Positions 35,429-44,206 are shown, numbered from the stretch's first letter. The stretch: DNA of 57,146 nt from Methanomicrobia archaeon (GCA_015661395.1 JACWML010000005.1:1-57146); one strand, 5' to 3'. Notes: generated from the sequence alone by a model not told the origin. Numbers and translations are program-made.

Positions 35429-36067
35429 TCACAGCCCGTGCCGTCGTTGTCTTTTCTGATAGTCGCGGATGGCCCTGAGCAAATCCATTCTTCTAAAATT
35501 CGCCCAGTTGACTTCGGTGAAGTATAGTTCGGAATAAACCGCTTGCCATATCAAGAAATCGGTCAAGCGATTCTCGCCTGTTCTTATCACGAGTTCAGGC
35601 TCTTCCTTGAAGATCAGGTGCGCACTAATAGTATCCTCGGATATCTCATCGGCGCACAGCTCCTTGTTCTTGACCTCTTGCGCTATCGATCGGATGGCTT
35701 GGACTAGCTCTTTCTTACCTCCGTATCCGATCGAGATGCTCACAGCAGGGGTCTCCTCGCGGCTAATGGTTTCTGGGGCGTCAGGTGAGTAGATAGTGGC
35801 AGTTACTGACGTAGATTGAAGACAGTCAGTAATCCTTTGGACGATCTGCGACCGCAGTCTTTGATTTACCTCTTCTCCAAGGCGCAGCATGTTTATGTAG
35901 ACGGTTACTCGACTTATGCCAATCTCGTTGCACCACGAGGCGAAGGCGCTAATTCTCTTGTAAGCGTCGACGGTATCAAGATCCTTTTCGGCAATGACGA
36001 GTACCACGTGTCGTGGCACTTCTCGAATCTGATCGAAAAGTCGTCGTTCGTAAAGGTTCGAAATCAT
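35429..36067 (-). CDS. Cis-prenyltransferase homologue lacking the catalytic motif
   Basis: A 212-residue UppS-family protein. The C-terminal half is well conserved (SIGYGGKKELVQAIR, VIRTGENRLTDFLIWQ, ELYFTEVNW, RRMDLLRAIRDYQ). At the N-terminus, where catalytic members have DGNRR, it reads VVLVIAEKDLDT, so the catalytic aspartate motif is missing. This resembles the Nus1/NgBR subunit of eukaryotic enzymes. A two-subunit cis-prenyltransferase has been reported from Methanosarcina mazei, as I recall. The likely partner is uppS at 31.7 kb. It is divergent from the DUF92 gene and lies upstream of resB on the same strand. Confidence 0.82.
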   Translation of the reverse strand: MISNLYERRLFDQIREVPRHVVLVIAEKDLDTVDAYKRISAFASWCNEIGISRVTVYINMLRLGEEVNQRLRSQIVQRITDCLQSTSVTATIYSPDAPETISREETPAVSISIGYGGKKELVQAIRSIAQEVKNKELCADEISEDTISAHLIFKEEPELVIRTGENRLTDFLIWQAVYSELYFTEVNWANFRRMDLLRAIRDYQKRQRRHGL

Positions 36068-36152
36068 CCTTGTCCTCTCTCATCTCTGTCTGCGCTCTCA
36101 CTAGCCGTCGCAAACGTAAAGTACTTCCAACGTGAACTAAAAGGGGGTTAGC

Positions 36153-37448
36153 GTGAACATCGTTGAAGCACGCAGACTGACACTTCGCGCGAGTTTTGGG
36201 TTGGTCGCCCTGGTTGTTCCGTTTTTGGGGAGCATAGGATCGCTTTTTTTCTTTTTGTTCTTGTCCTTGTTGATTGTTCTCATTAACCCCAAGATGAACG
36301 TTTTCCTGCTGCTCGCAACGGTGCCTGATCGAAAATCTGAAGTGCTTATCAAGCCGCTCGCTCTGACGTTATCTTTGACAGCGTTGTGCATATTTAGCGT
36401 AGTCTCTAGCTTGCCACTGTATATAGTGAGCGACGTTATTATAATTGTAACGTTGGCTGAAGTTCTGGCTGTGCTCTTTGAATCGTACGGCGGCTTAACC
36501 AGCAGTTTGGTTTTTATATTGTCAGGCGGTTTTTTTGGAGTTCTGGTTGGGGGGGCTGCTGCCACGTTTACAAGCGCGAACGTTTCGGCGGACTTCTTGC
36601 TTTTTGTTGCTATGATCGGCGCGATTGTGGGGGCACTATTGCGGAACATTTTGCACGACATAGAAGAGAATGTGGTCGTGCCACTCGGCATCGGTTTTGC
36701 CATGTGGCTCTTCGTCGGGGTCGACTACTCAGTGCCTGTGCTGCGACTTCTCTTGACCCTCCTCTTCATGATCCTCCTGGGCTACGCCCTTGGGAGGGTC
36801 AGATTGGCAGACGTCTCAGGAGTTCTCAGCGGCATCTTAATGGGCCTCCTTATAGTCTCTTTCACGGACTTTCGGTGGTTCGTGCTCATCCTCTCGTTCT
36901 TCGTTATTGGCGGAATTTTTACGAAGTACAAGTATGAGTACAAACGGGCTATCGGCATTGCGCAAGCGGGGGGTGGCGCGCGGGGGTACAGGAATGTCTT
37001 CGGCAATGGACTTGTAGCGCTCGTTTGTGCTATCGCTTTCGGGATCACGGGCAACGCGCTGCTTGTCGTCGCGTACATTGGTGCCGTAGCGACGGCCACG
37101 GGTGATACCCTCGCGAGCGAGATCGGACAGACCCACAGAAAGCTGCCGCGGTTGATCACTGACCTGCGGTTAGTACCGCACGGCACCGACGGTGGGATAA
37201 CGACGCTGGGAGAGTACTCTGCTTTGGCCGGAGCTGCAGCGATAGCGATTATCGGCGTTATGCTTGGAGTTGGAGCCTCTAACATGGCGGTTCCCGTCAT
37301 TCTCGGCGGTTTTTTCGGAGCCAACTTCGATAGTGTTTTGGGAGCGGTATTGGAACGACGGCACTATCTGACCAACAGCTCGGTCAATCTGTTAGCAACT
37401 GCGGCCGGTGCTATCGCAGCGGTGATTATCTATCTATTGCTTTTGTGA
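36153..37448 (+). CDS. DUF92 family membrane protein with N-terminal extension
   Basis: A 431-residue membrane protein with about eleven helices. The C-terminal 240 residues are DUF92 (TIGR00297/TMEM19), with GNGLVALVCAIAF, the ATATGDTLASEIGQ segment and PHGTDGGITTLG near residue 348. The plant DUF92 protein VTE6 is a phytyl-phosphate kinase. The N-terminal half (EARRLTLRASFGLVALVVP, several helices) vaguely resembles the start of dolichol or phytol kinases. Prenyl-phosphate phosphorylation is thus a reasonable guess, and it fits the neighbouring cis-prenyltransferase homologue, but this is inference. The start ATG follows AAGGGGGTT. Confidence 0.8.
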   Translation: MNIVEARRLTLRASFGLVALVVPFLGSIGSLFFFLFLSLLIVLINPKMNVFLLLATVPDRKSEVLIKPLALTLSLTALCIFSVVSSLPLYIVSDVIIIVTLAEVLAVLFESYGGLTSSLVFILSGGFFGVLVGGAAATFTSANVSADFLLFVAMIGAIVGALLRNILHDIEENVVVPLGIGFAMWLFVGVDYSVPVLRLLLTLLFMILLGYALGRVRLADVSGVLSGILMGLLIVSFTDFRWFVLILSFFVIGGIFTKYKYEYKRAIGIAQAGGGARGYRNVFGNGLVALVCAIAFGITGNALLVVAYIGAVATATGDTLASEIGQTHRKLPRLITDLRLVPHGTDGGITTLGEYSALAGAAAIAIIGVMLGVGASNMAVPVILGGFFGANFDSVLGAVLERRHYLTNSSVNLLATAAGAIAAVIIYLLLL

Positions 37449-37530
37449 AACTCAGAATCACGTGTCCTCAGCCCTTTGCCCGAAAGGTCATCGCGTCGGA
37501 CGACGAAGAAGCTTCTCGATCGAATACAGG

Positions 37531-38307
37531 TCACCTGATAGTCAGATGCTCGCTCAAAAGCCGAAGAACGATTGCTTCGCGTAGGTCGCTTACGCAGTTG
37601 AAGGGCGATTCTTCCAACCTGAAGACGAGCGAGAACGTGACGCCTTCTTCATCTGTTTTTGATACAATTACTTCAATTGTTTGTTGGTTGATCGCTGCTG
37701 CTTTTTCCGCTTCGTGTCGAATGATCTGCTTTGCCAGTCGCAAGTCTGAGTCATAGGAAACGCGAACATCTATTCGAGCTGCGATGTTAGAGTCAGAGTG
37801 GTTGAAAACTACCTCGCTCGTTATTGCTGAATTTGGAATGATCATGTGTGCATCGAGCAGGTGAATAACCGTATGTCTGAAGGTGATATCCTCTACAAAG
37901 CCGGATTCTCCGCGCACGGTAATAAAATCACCCACTCCAAATGGTTTGAATATAACAATAGCGATACCTGCGATGATATTCGAAAGGGTGTTCTGGGCGG
38001 CGATTCCGATGATGATACCGATAATGCTGACGCTGGCAAAAATCGCGATAGACAGCGACTGCAGCTGCGGCGTCGATTCGATTATAATGATGAGCCCGGT
38101 TACGTAGACTGCCGCGATGATAAGCCGTCGAAGAGCGATGTATTTAGTGGCGCTTACTCTCAGTCTTATCGAAGCCTGGCGTAAGTACCGGTCCAGAAAC
38201 GTCTCAATCACGCTGGCCGCGATGATGGTGACTGCTGCGAAGAGTAAGACTCTCAACACGATGGCTGCTGGCGTGTTCAAATCGTAAAGGTCGTTTGGCA
38301 GTGCCAT
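37531..38307 (-). CDS. mscS: Small-conductance mechanosensitive channel MscS
   Basis: A 258-residue MscS channel that opens under membrane tension to release solutes. Three membrane helices are seen; the pore helix is SLSIAIFASVSIIGIIIGIA with AQNTLSNIIAG, followed by the beta domain signature FKPFGVGDFI and IPNSAITSEVVFNHS. This is the compact form with few extra N-terminal helices. It stands alone on the minus strand, convergent with the DUF92 gene, from which it is separated by 82 bases. The start ATG gives a short N-terminal tail outside the membrane. Confidence 0.93.
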   Translation of the reverse strand: MALPNDLYDLNTPAAIVLRVLLFAAVTIIAASVIETFLDRYLRQASIRLRVSATKYIALRRLIIAAVYVTGLIIIIESTPQLQSLSIAIFASVSIIGIIIGIAAQNTLSNIIAGIAIVIFKPFGVGDFITVRGESGFVEDITFRHTVIHLLDAHMIIPNSAITSEVVFNHSDSNIAARIDVRVSYDSDLRLAKQIIRHEAEKAAAINQQTIEVIVSKTDEEGVTFSLVFRLEESPFNCVSDLREAIVLRLLSEHLTIR

Positions 38308-38344
38308 GTGCTTACGAGAAGCCTTCCGCTCAAAAGGTGGAACG

Positions 38345-40105
38345 CTACTCCGGATAGTAGTATTCCCCGTCTTCGCGTTGTTGGCGGTCCAACTTAGAAG
38401 CCATTTTGTTTACCCTCGGCCGGTGGGTGTCTTGATCCCTTCGGAAAGTGATTCCGATGTCTTTCAAGAAGCGGTTCATCCCATCGTGCATGTCGAAAGG
38501 ACCTTCCGCTGCGCCACGCACGCCAGGGTCTCCGGCAAAAACCATCAAACGCTCACTGGCGAGGTCGATCATATAGATATCGTGATCAACAAGCAGCGTG
38601 CCTACCTTCTTGTTCTCGGTGAAGCGCCGAATCAGACTCGTTGCCAGCGCCCGCTGCTCTACATCGAGATGTGCGCTCGGCTCATCGAGCATGAAAAGGT
38701 CAGCATCGCGGCTCAGGCACGCTGCGATGGCTACCCGTTGGAGTTCACCGCCGCTCAAATTGTCTACAGAGCGCTCTAGTATGTGCTCGAGCTGCAGCGG
38801 TCTGAGGATTTCAGTTCGGTAGTAGCTCGTATCGTAGGAATCGGTGATCGCTCTTAGCAGAGAGCCGACGTTTTCTCCTGAATTATCTTTTCCCGTCACA
38901 TATTGTGGTTTGTAAGAAGTCTTAACTTCCACGTCGACCTTTCCTTCGTCCGGTTCGATAACCCCTGCGAGCAACCTTACAAATGTTGTTTTTCCGGTGC
39001 CATTAGCGCCCATTATGCCGATTACACCTTTTGTAAGCTCGCCGCCTTTTGCCTCAAACGTGAATGAATCGTAGCTCTTTTTGAGATGTTCGACGTGCGC
39101 CAGGATGCGCACATCCGTGTCGAGGCGCGGTGCGTGGAGCTCAAATTTGATCGGATCGGTTCTGATTCGGACGTTCTCTTCTCGAAGATACCCCTTAAGG
39201 TATTCATTAATGCCGACCCTGACTCCTTTCGGACTCGTAATGACACCGTATGCCCCAGGTTCACCAAAAGCGATATAAACGATATCTGCAAGCAAATCAA
39301 GGATCGCGAGATCGTGCTCAATGACTAAAACGTTTTTTTGCTTTGCAAGCTCCCGGATCGTTCGTGCGATCTTGACGCGCTGATAAATATCAAGATACGG
39401 TGTCAGTTCGTCGAAAAAGTAGAAATCAGCATCTCGAGCGATGGTGGCTGCAATAGCCAGGCGTTGCAGTTCGCCGCCACTCAAATGTCTTACCTCGCGC
39501 TCTTTGACGTCCCGAAGCTCAAGTTGATCGAACAGTTCGCGACTTATGCCGCGTTCGTCGGCTTTGTCTATGAGGTCCGCGACCTTACCTGCGTACGCGC
39601 GTGGGATAAGGTCAACGTACTGCGGTTTGCTAGCAGTTCGGAGCGTGCCTTCGTACACGCTCTTTAGATAATCGTGCAGCTCGGTTCCCGAGTAATGCTC
39701 CAGGACTTTTTCCTCGCTGACGTGGTCTTGCCCAAAATTTGGCTTGATCTCGCCGGAGAGAATGTTGGTTATCGTCGTTTTGCCTATCCCATTTGGTCCT
39801 AGAATGCCAGTTACGCGGCCACCTCGCGGAATCGCGAGTCCGTAAAGAGCAAAACCGTTGACGCCGTAACGATGGGTGGGCTGCTCTAGCTCCTCAGGTA
39901 AACTGACGATCGCTATCGCACCAAATGGACATTTTTTGATGCAAATACCGCACCCTACGCAAAGCTCTTCTGAAATGACGGGTTTGCCGTCGGGTCCAAT
40001 GATTATCGTTTCGTCACCTGTTCTGACCCGAGGACAAAAACGCACACACTCTGTGCCGCATTTTTTGCTGCGGCAGCTCTCCTTTTTTAGTACCGCTATT
40101 CTCAT
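38345..40105 (-). CDS. Ribosome recycling ATPase ABCE1 (Rli1)
   Basis: ABCE1 splits ribosomes after termination or rescue. The 586 residues start with the two-cluster Fe-S domain (CRSKKCGTECVRFCP and CVGCGICIKKCP). The first ATPase half follows, with GPNGIGKTT near residue 110 and signature LSGGELQRLAIA, then the hinge and the second half, with GANGTGKTT and LSGGELQRVAIA. All catalytic motifs are intact. The open frame reaches 40147, but the ATG at 40105 gives the normal start MRIAVLKKE, 22 bases after the EMC6-like gene, which is probably in the same operon. Confidence 0.97.
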   Translation of the reverse strand: MRIAVLKKESCRSKKCGTECVRFCPRVRTGDETIIIGPDGKPVISEELCVGCGICIKKCPFGAIAIVSLPEELEQPTHRYGVNGFALYGLAIPRGGRVTGILGPNGIGKTTITNILSGEIKPNFGQDHVSEEKVLEHYSGTELHDYLKSVYEGTLRTASKPQYVDLIPRAYAGKVADLIDKADERGISRELFDQLELRDVKEREVRHLSGGELQRLAIAATIARDADFYFFDELTPYLDIYQRVKIARTIRELAKQKNVLVIEHDLAILDLLADIVYIAFGEPGAYGVITSPKGVRVGINEYLKGYLREENVRIRTDPIKFELHAPRLDTDVRILAHVEHLKKSYDSFTFEAKGGELTKGVIGIMGANGTGKTTFVRLLAGVIEPDEGKVDVEVKTSYKPQYVTGKDNSGENVGSLLRAITDSYDTSYYRTEILRPLQLEHILERSVDNLSGGELQRVAIAACLSRDADLFMLDEPSAHLDVEQRALATSLIRRFTENKKVGTLLVDHDIYMIDLASERLMVFAGDPGVRGAAEGPFDMHDGMNRFLKDIGITFRRDQDTHRPRVNKMASKLDRQQREDGEYYYPE

Positions 40106-40127
40106 CGTCGCGAGACCGCTTTGCTCG

Positions 40128-40502
40128 TCATGCCAAGGCCGGGCCATTCAACAATATCGTCCAGCTGACAAACCAGAAAGCGAACGTCATAAACACTAGG
40201 AAAAACCAATCCGTAAAACGATATTCTTTCGTGTCAATCTTAATGCGAGGCAGGGCGAGCCGCTGGGCATACACCACTACCAGAAGTATCAAAATCCCGT
40301 AAGGGGGCGCATAGTACGACAAAACTCCCCCGGCAATACCGAGCAGCGACGAAAGTAACGTCTTTTTGATGCCTTCGACGTGCTTTGTTTGTTCTTCTTG
40401 TTCTTGCTTTTCATCGGGTTTCGCCGGACCTTTTTTTTCAGCCTTTTGCGCGGCACCTTTTTTTTCAGTTTTCGGGGCAGCCTTTTCTTTAGTTTTTGCC
40501 AT
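40128..40502 (-). CDS. EMC6-like archaeal membrane protein
   Basis: A 124-residue protein. The first 40 residues are a low-complexity tail rich in lysine, glutamate and alanine (KEKAAPKTEKKGAAQKAEKK). Three hydrophobic segments follow (LLSSLLGIAGGVLSYY, GILILLVVVYAQ, WFFLVFMTFAFWFVSWTILL). The helices resemble the archaeal relatives of EMC6, a subunit of the ER membrane protein complex that helps insert membrane proteins. The charged tail may touch the ribosome. It lies directly before ABCE1 and is divergent from RqcH, so a link to translation at the membrane is plausible. The family call is moderately sure. Confidence 0.75.
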   Translation of the reverse strand: MAKTKEKAAPKTEKKGAAQKAEKKGPAKPDEKQEQEEQTKHVEGIKKTLLSSLLGIAGGVLSYYAPPYGILILLVVVYAQRLALPRIKIDTKEYRFTDWFFLVFMTFAFWFVSWTILLNGPALA

Positions 40503-40731
40503 GCTTCGACTTCAACTAAGCCTCAACTGTGTTTATATGTTTTGCGGCTTTCGTGCTGCTGTTCGACGTGCTCAAATCATACGTAACTCAGCATCAGTGA
40601 TTCGTATCCTGAAGGGGGGTGAGGACTCGTGCAACAGAGACGCGTCACAAAATCATAGGTTTTATTCGGTGTACCGACCATACCGTAGGACTAGTTCATT
40701 TACTAACGACACACGTGCGAGAGGCGATCGC

Positions 40732-42681
40732 TTGAAGAACGTAATGACGAGCGTTGACGTTGCAGCCCTTTTGCCAGAGCTGGACGTGCTTATCGGGGCG
40801 AAACTGGAAAAAGCCTATCAGCTCTCGCCTACTGAGATTCGATTGAAGCTTGCGACACGAAATGGAAAATACGATTTGGTAATCGAAGCAGGAAAGCGAT
40901 TGCACCTGACGAGTAATCCTGCTTTAGCACCCGCCGTGCCCCCTAGTTTCCCGATGCTGCTGAGAAAGGAGCTCAAAGGCGGAAGGATTGCCGCGATTGC
41001 GCAATACGATTTCGACCGCATCGTGGAGATACAGTTTGTACGTAGCGATGACGAACGCTACCTGATATGCGAGCTCTTTTCTAAAGGGAACGTGATCCTT
41101 ACCGACACATCCAAGCGCATTATTTTGCCGCTGCGAGGTATGAGGTCTGCCGCTAGGCAGGTCGTACGGGGGCAACACTATGAATATCCGGCAACGCAAC
41201 TCAACCCTGTCGGCCTTTCGTACGACGAGTTTGAAACAGCGATTGCGTCCATCTCGCGCGACGTCGTGAGAACACTCGCTACGCGGTTCAATATGGGGGG
41301 CTTGTATGCTGAAGAAGTATGCTCAAGAGCTCACGTAGCGAAAGACAACACGAGCGTCACTTCAGAAGAAGCTCAGATGCTCTACGCAGCGCTCAGAGCC
41401 GTCTTCGATCCAGTACGATCAAGTAAGCTGAAGCCCCATATCGTGTGTGACGACGAATCGGTGCCCATCGACGTCCTCCCGTTTGAGGTGTCGCAGTTCG
41501 AGCGATACGAGAAACGCTATTTCGCAAGTTTCAATCAGGCCCTTGACGTCTACTACGGCCTAGAAGTTGAAAAACCAGAAACCACGTCGGCGGCGCAAGC
41601 GCGACTTGAGAAGATCATCGACAGGCAGAAGGAGGCAATCCAACAATTCAAAGGCCGAGAGCGTGAAAATCACTTCAAAGGAGATCTGCTGTTCGAAAAG
41701 TATCAAGAGGTCGATCGATTATTAAAAGCGGTGCGACATGCCCGAAAATCGAAAACGTGGGATGACGTAGGTCGCGTTCTCGGTTCTCTGTCGTTCGTAG
41801 AGCAGGTCGATCAACGCACCGGCACCGTGACAATAAACGTTGAAGGCGTCACAATAGACGTCGCTGTAGACAAGGATGTCCCGCAAAACGCGCAAAAGTA
41901 CTATGAAAAAGCGAAGGTTATGAAAGCAAAGGCCGAGGGCGCGGAGCGGGCACTGGCACGCTCGATAACAACAATAGATCAAGAAAGAGCGGCTGTCGGA
42001 AAACAACCAGGGTCTGATAAACGTCGCCCGAAGAAGAAGAAAACTCGTTGGTTCGAGCGGTATCGATGGTTTTTTTCGACCGATGGCTTCTTGGTAATTG
42101 GCGGAAGAGACGCGGAAACAAACGAAGAACTGGTGAAGAAATACTTGGAACCCCGAGACCTATTTCTCCACGCCGATGTCCACGGGGCCCCTGCGGTGAT
42201 CGTGAAATCTCAGGGCAAGGAAATACCCGAACCCACGTTGCGCGAGGCAGCTCAATTCGCTGTGTCGTACTCGTCTATTTGGAAGCAAGGTCTGGACTCC
42301 GGTCGATGTTACTGCGTGCATCCGAGCCAGGTTTCGAAAACCCCGGAATCTGGAGAGTACGTGCCCAAAGGCGCTTTTATTATTCGAGGCGAGCGACATT
42401 ATATGGAATCGCAAGCGCGGCTTGCCATCGGCGTCCACGATGACAAGATTGTTGGGGGACCAGTGTCGGCAATAACCCGTATGGCGCAACCAGCTGTCGT
42501 GCTGGAGCCGGGCAAATACAACCAGAGTGATGTCGCAAAGATGATATCGCGAGAGCTTCTCGCTAGAGCACGCGAAGATGAAAAAAAGGGCCTGCGAACG
42601 CTTGTTACAGTGAATCAAATAACCAAGTTCCTGCCGTCAGGCTATTCTGAAATAAGTGGATTTGAACGAGAACAACGCTAG
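40732..42681 (+). CDS. rqcH: Rqc2/NEMF homologue RqcH (NFACT protein)
   Basis: RqcH binds stalled large ribosomal subunits and marks the nascent chain with an alanine-type tail. The 649 residues show the NFACT-N domain (SVDVAALLPELDVLIGAKLEK), the DR dipeptide in YDFDRIVEIQF, a long coiled coil (residues about 270-430 with TSAAQARLEKIIDRQKEAI), and the NFACT-R domain (FERYRWFFSTDGFLVIGGRD, FLHADVHGAPAVIVK). The open frame reaches 40366, but the TTG at 40732 after GAGAGGCG gives the family N-terminus with MTSVDVAAL four codons on. The ATG at 40744 is the alternative. Confidence 0.93.
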   Translation: MKNVMTSVDVAALLPELDVLIGAKLEKAYQLSPTEIRLKLATRNGKYDLVIEAGKRLHLTSNPALAPAVPPSFPMLLRKELKGGRIAAIAQYDFDRIVEIQFVRSDDERYLICELFSKGNVILTDTSKRIILPLRGMRSAARQVVRGQHYEYPATQLNPVGLSYDEFETAIASISRDVVRTLATRFNMGGLYAEEVCSRAHVAKDNTSVTSEEAQMLYAALRAVFDPVRSSKLKPHIVCDDESVPIDVLPFEVSQFERYEKRYFASFNQALDVYYGLEVEKPETTSAAQARLEKIIDRQKEAIQQFKGRERENHFKGDLLFEKYQEVDRLLKAVRHARKSKTWDDVGRVLGSLSFVEQVDQRTGTVTINVEGVTIDVAVDKDVPQNAQKYYEKAKVMKAKAEGAERALARSITTIDQERAAVGKQPGSDKRRPKKKKTRWFERYRWFFSTDGFLVIGGRDAETNEELVKKYLEPRDLFLHADVHGAPAVIVKSQGKEIPEPTLREAAQFAVSYSSIWKQGLDSGRCYCVHPSQVSKTPESGEYVPKGAFIIRGERHYMESQARLAIGVHDDKIVGGPVSAITRMAQPAVVLEPGKYNQSDVAKMISRELLARAREDEKKGLRTLVTVNQITKFLPSGYSEISGFEREQR

Positions 42682-42688
42682 CGTAGGT

Positions 42689-42735
42689 CTTGGCGATTCA
42701 GCCAAGCTCTAATAAGCTATCGAAAAGCGCGATAG
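42689..42735 (+). terminator. Two small hairpins after rqcH
   Basis: Two perfect 6-base inverted repeats follow the rqcH stop: CTTGGC/GCCAAG with a 6-base loop (42689-42706) and CTATCG/CGATAG with a 7-base loop (42717-42735). No T-run follows, so they are not a classic terminator; they may mark the mRNA 3' end. Confidence 0.3.
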
Positions 42736-42738
42736 ATA

Positions 42739-42748
42739 GACATATAGA
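42739..42748 (+). promoter_or_regulatory. TATA-type element of the L7Ae operon
   Basis: GACATATAGA, about 150 bases before the L7Ae start, so the transcript would carry a leader of about 125 bases, which holds the k-turn candidate listed next. Confidence 0.4.
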
Positions 42749-42846
42749 ATGAGGACACCAACACGACATCGCAAGCGGCTATTTATACGATGAAATGCTT
42801 GATCGATACGGCTTTTGAGTTACGAGCAGAGCACCTATATCGATGA

Positions 42847-42888
42847 ATGATGACAAGATTCGCGCGACTGCGTGATCCTGAAAGAGGT
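42847..42888 (+). promoter_or_regulatory. Candidate k-turn (L7Ae box C/D-like) in the L7Ae leader
   Basis: ATGATGA (42847-42853) matches the box C consensus RUGAUGA, and CTGA (42878-42881) matches box D. Between them GATTCGC and GCGTGATC can pair as a 7-base stem with one bulge and a 6-base loop. ACCT upstream (about 42832) can pair with AGGT (42885-42888), the Shine-Dalgarno site of L7Ae. L7Ae binds exactly such k-turns, and leader k-turns that repress L7Ae translation have been described in archaea. Pairing at the base of the motif is weak, so this remains a candidate. Confidence 0.5.
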
Positions 42889-42896
42889 ATGTTAGC

Positions 42897-43271
42897 ATGG
42901 CGAAACCAATCTTTGTGAAATTTGACGTCCCTGACGAAATCGAAAGCAAGGCGTTAGAAGCCCTCGAAAGTGCGCGTGATACGGGTAAAATAAAAAAGGG
43001 CACCAATGAGGTTACTAAGGCGATCGAACGGGGCATTGTTCAACTTGTGTTGATTAGCACAGATGTGCAACCAGAGGAAATTGTAGCACACATTCCACCA
43101 CTTTGCGACGAGAAGGGCATATCGTACGTCTATGTAAAAAGACAGACTGATCTCGGCGCTGCGTCAGGGCTAGACGTCGGCTCGGCGGCGGCTGCAATAA
43201 TCGATGCCGGAAAGACTAAGGCGCTCGTCGATGAAGTGGTCGAGCAGCTCAAAACGATTCGCTCAGGCTAA
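42897..43271 (+). CDS. rpl7ae: Ribosomal protein L7Ae
   Basis: A 124-residue k-turn binding protein of the large ribosomal subunit that also builds box C/D and H/ACA RNPs and archaeal RNase P. The RNA-binding loop is [14 protein letters not shown] near residue 33, followed by [21 protein letters not shown] and the [15 protein letters not shown] helix. All key residues are normal. It heads a plus-strand operon with S28e, L24e, Ndk and a ferredoxin, the usual archaeal order for the first four. AGAGGT lies before the ATG, inside the proposed k-turn. Confidence 0.97.
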   Translation: MAKPIFVKFDVPDEIESKALEALESARDTGKIKKGTNEVTKAIERGIVQLVLISTDVQPEEIVAHIPPLCDEKGISYVYVKRQTDLGAASGLDVGSAAAAIIDAGKTKALVDEVVEQLKTIRSG

Positions 43272-43301
43272 ACTTAGTATCCAATCCTGGAGGACGTGGC
43301 G

Positions 43302-43517
43302 GTGGCAGAATACAACGATGCAACGCCTGCAGAAGTAATCGAAATAGTCGGAAACACGGGGATGCACGGCGAGGCGAAACAGGTTAAGTGCCGTATCCTC
43401 GAAGGCTCGAACAAGGGAAGAATAATCACGCGCAATTGTGTTGGCCCCGTCCAAATCGGCGACATTCTCATGCTTCGCGAGACAGCGCACGAGGCTAAGA
43501 AACTCATGACGCGGTGA
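43302..43517 (+). CDS. rps28e: Ribosomal protein S28e
   Basis: Small-subunit protein of about 71 residues, recognised by [20 protein letters not shown] and [12 protein letters not shown], with the conserved C-terminus [14 protein letters not shown]. It has an S1-like beta barrel. Two in-frame GTG codons could start it. GGAGG at 43289-43293 lies eight bases before the second (43302) but only two before the first (43296), so the second is preferred. It follows L7Ae by 30 bases. Confidence 0.95.
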   Translation: MAEYNDATPAEVIEIVGNTGMHGEAKQVKCRILEGSNKGRIITRNCVGPVQIGDILMLRETAHEAKKLMTR

Positions 43518-43521
43518 GATC

Positions 43522-43710
43522 ATGGAAAAGCGGACGTGTTCGTTCTGTGGGGGCGCCATCGAACTTGGAACAGGAAAGATGTTCGTCAAACGTGACGGGA
43601 CGGTTTACCATTTTTGCTCGTCCAAGTGTGAAAAGAATTTCAGATTGGGGCGTCTTGCGCGACGCGTCGCTTGGACAGAGCCCGGGCGATTGGCGCGTAA
43701 GAGAGCGTGA
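43522..43710 (+). CDS. rpl24e: Ribosomal protein L24e
   Basis: Large-subunit protein of 62 residues with a zinc ribbon: CSFCG near residue 6 and the pair in FCSSKCEKNF near residue 32. GKMFVKRDGTVYHFC between them is the family core. It starts four bases after S28e and ends 11 bases before ndk, in the usual archaeal order L7Ae-S28e-L24e-Ndk. Confidence 0.96.
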   Translation: MEKRTCSFCGGAIELGTGKMFVKRDGTVYHFCSSKCEKNFRLGRLARRVAWTEPGRLARKRA

Positions 43711-43721
43711 GAGGGGCCTAG

Positions 43722-44183
43722 ATGGCGTCCGAGGAGCACATTGAACGCACGTTCGTGATGATCAAGCCGGACGGGGTTCAAAGAGGGCTTGTGGGCGAGA
43801 TCGTTGCGCGACTCGAGCAAAAAGGTCTGGAACTTCGAGCGCTGAAACTCAAGAACCTAGATATCGAGACTGCACGAAAGCACTACGCAGAACATAAGGA
43901 CAAGCCTTTTTACGACCATTTGGTTTACTACGTCACTTCCGGACCAATCATTGTGATGGCGGTCGAGGGATTCAACGCCGTGCGAGCGGTGCGCCAACTC
44001 GTCGGAGCGACCAATCCTATTGAAGCGATGCCAGGCAGCTTGCGGGGGGATTTTTGCCTCGAGCCCGTGAGGAACTTAGTTCATGCCGCCGACTCACCAG
44101 AGGCTGCCTCACGCGAGTTGTCGTTGCACTTTGGCGCTGAAGATTACGTGAGCGAAGTGCGGGTAGGGGATCTTAACGATTAG
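43722..44183 (+). CDS. ndk: Nucleoside diphosphate kinase
   Basis: Ndk balances nucleoside triphosphates by a phospho-histidine intermediate. The 153 residues include [15 protein letters not shown], the nucleotide site [17 protein letters not shown], and the catalytic histidine in [13 protein letters not shown] near residue 123. Most family members have HGSDS or HASDS; here it is HAADS, a minor change beside the intact histidine. It belongs to the L7Ae operon, whose next gene in many euryarchaea is infB; here a ferredoxin follows instead. Confidence 0.97.
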   Translation: MASEEHIERTFVMIKPDGVQRGLVGEIVARLEQKGLELRALKLKNLDIETARKHYAEHKDKPFYDHLVYYVTSGPIIVMAVEGFNAVRAVRQLVGATNPIEAMPGSLRGDFCLEPVRNLVHAADSPEAASRELSLHFGAEDYVSEVRVGDLND

Positions 44184-44206
44184 CTCTCCTAGCACATTGC
44201 TTTAAG

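Noticed and set aside
36782-37324. Long minus-strand frames opposite the DUF92 gene
   Set aside because: They are proline- and alanine-rich shadows of a membrane protein gene on the other strand.
40366-40731. An open frame extending RqcH by 122 residues upstream
   Set aside because: It runs antisense through the EMC6-like gene, and the family start with a ribosome site lies at 40732.
42682-42896. tRNA gene before L7Ae
   Set aside because: No T-loop consensus or cloverleaf; the hairpins are too small.
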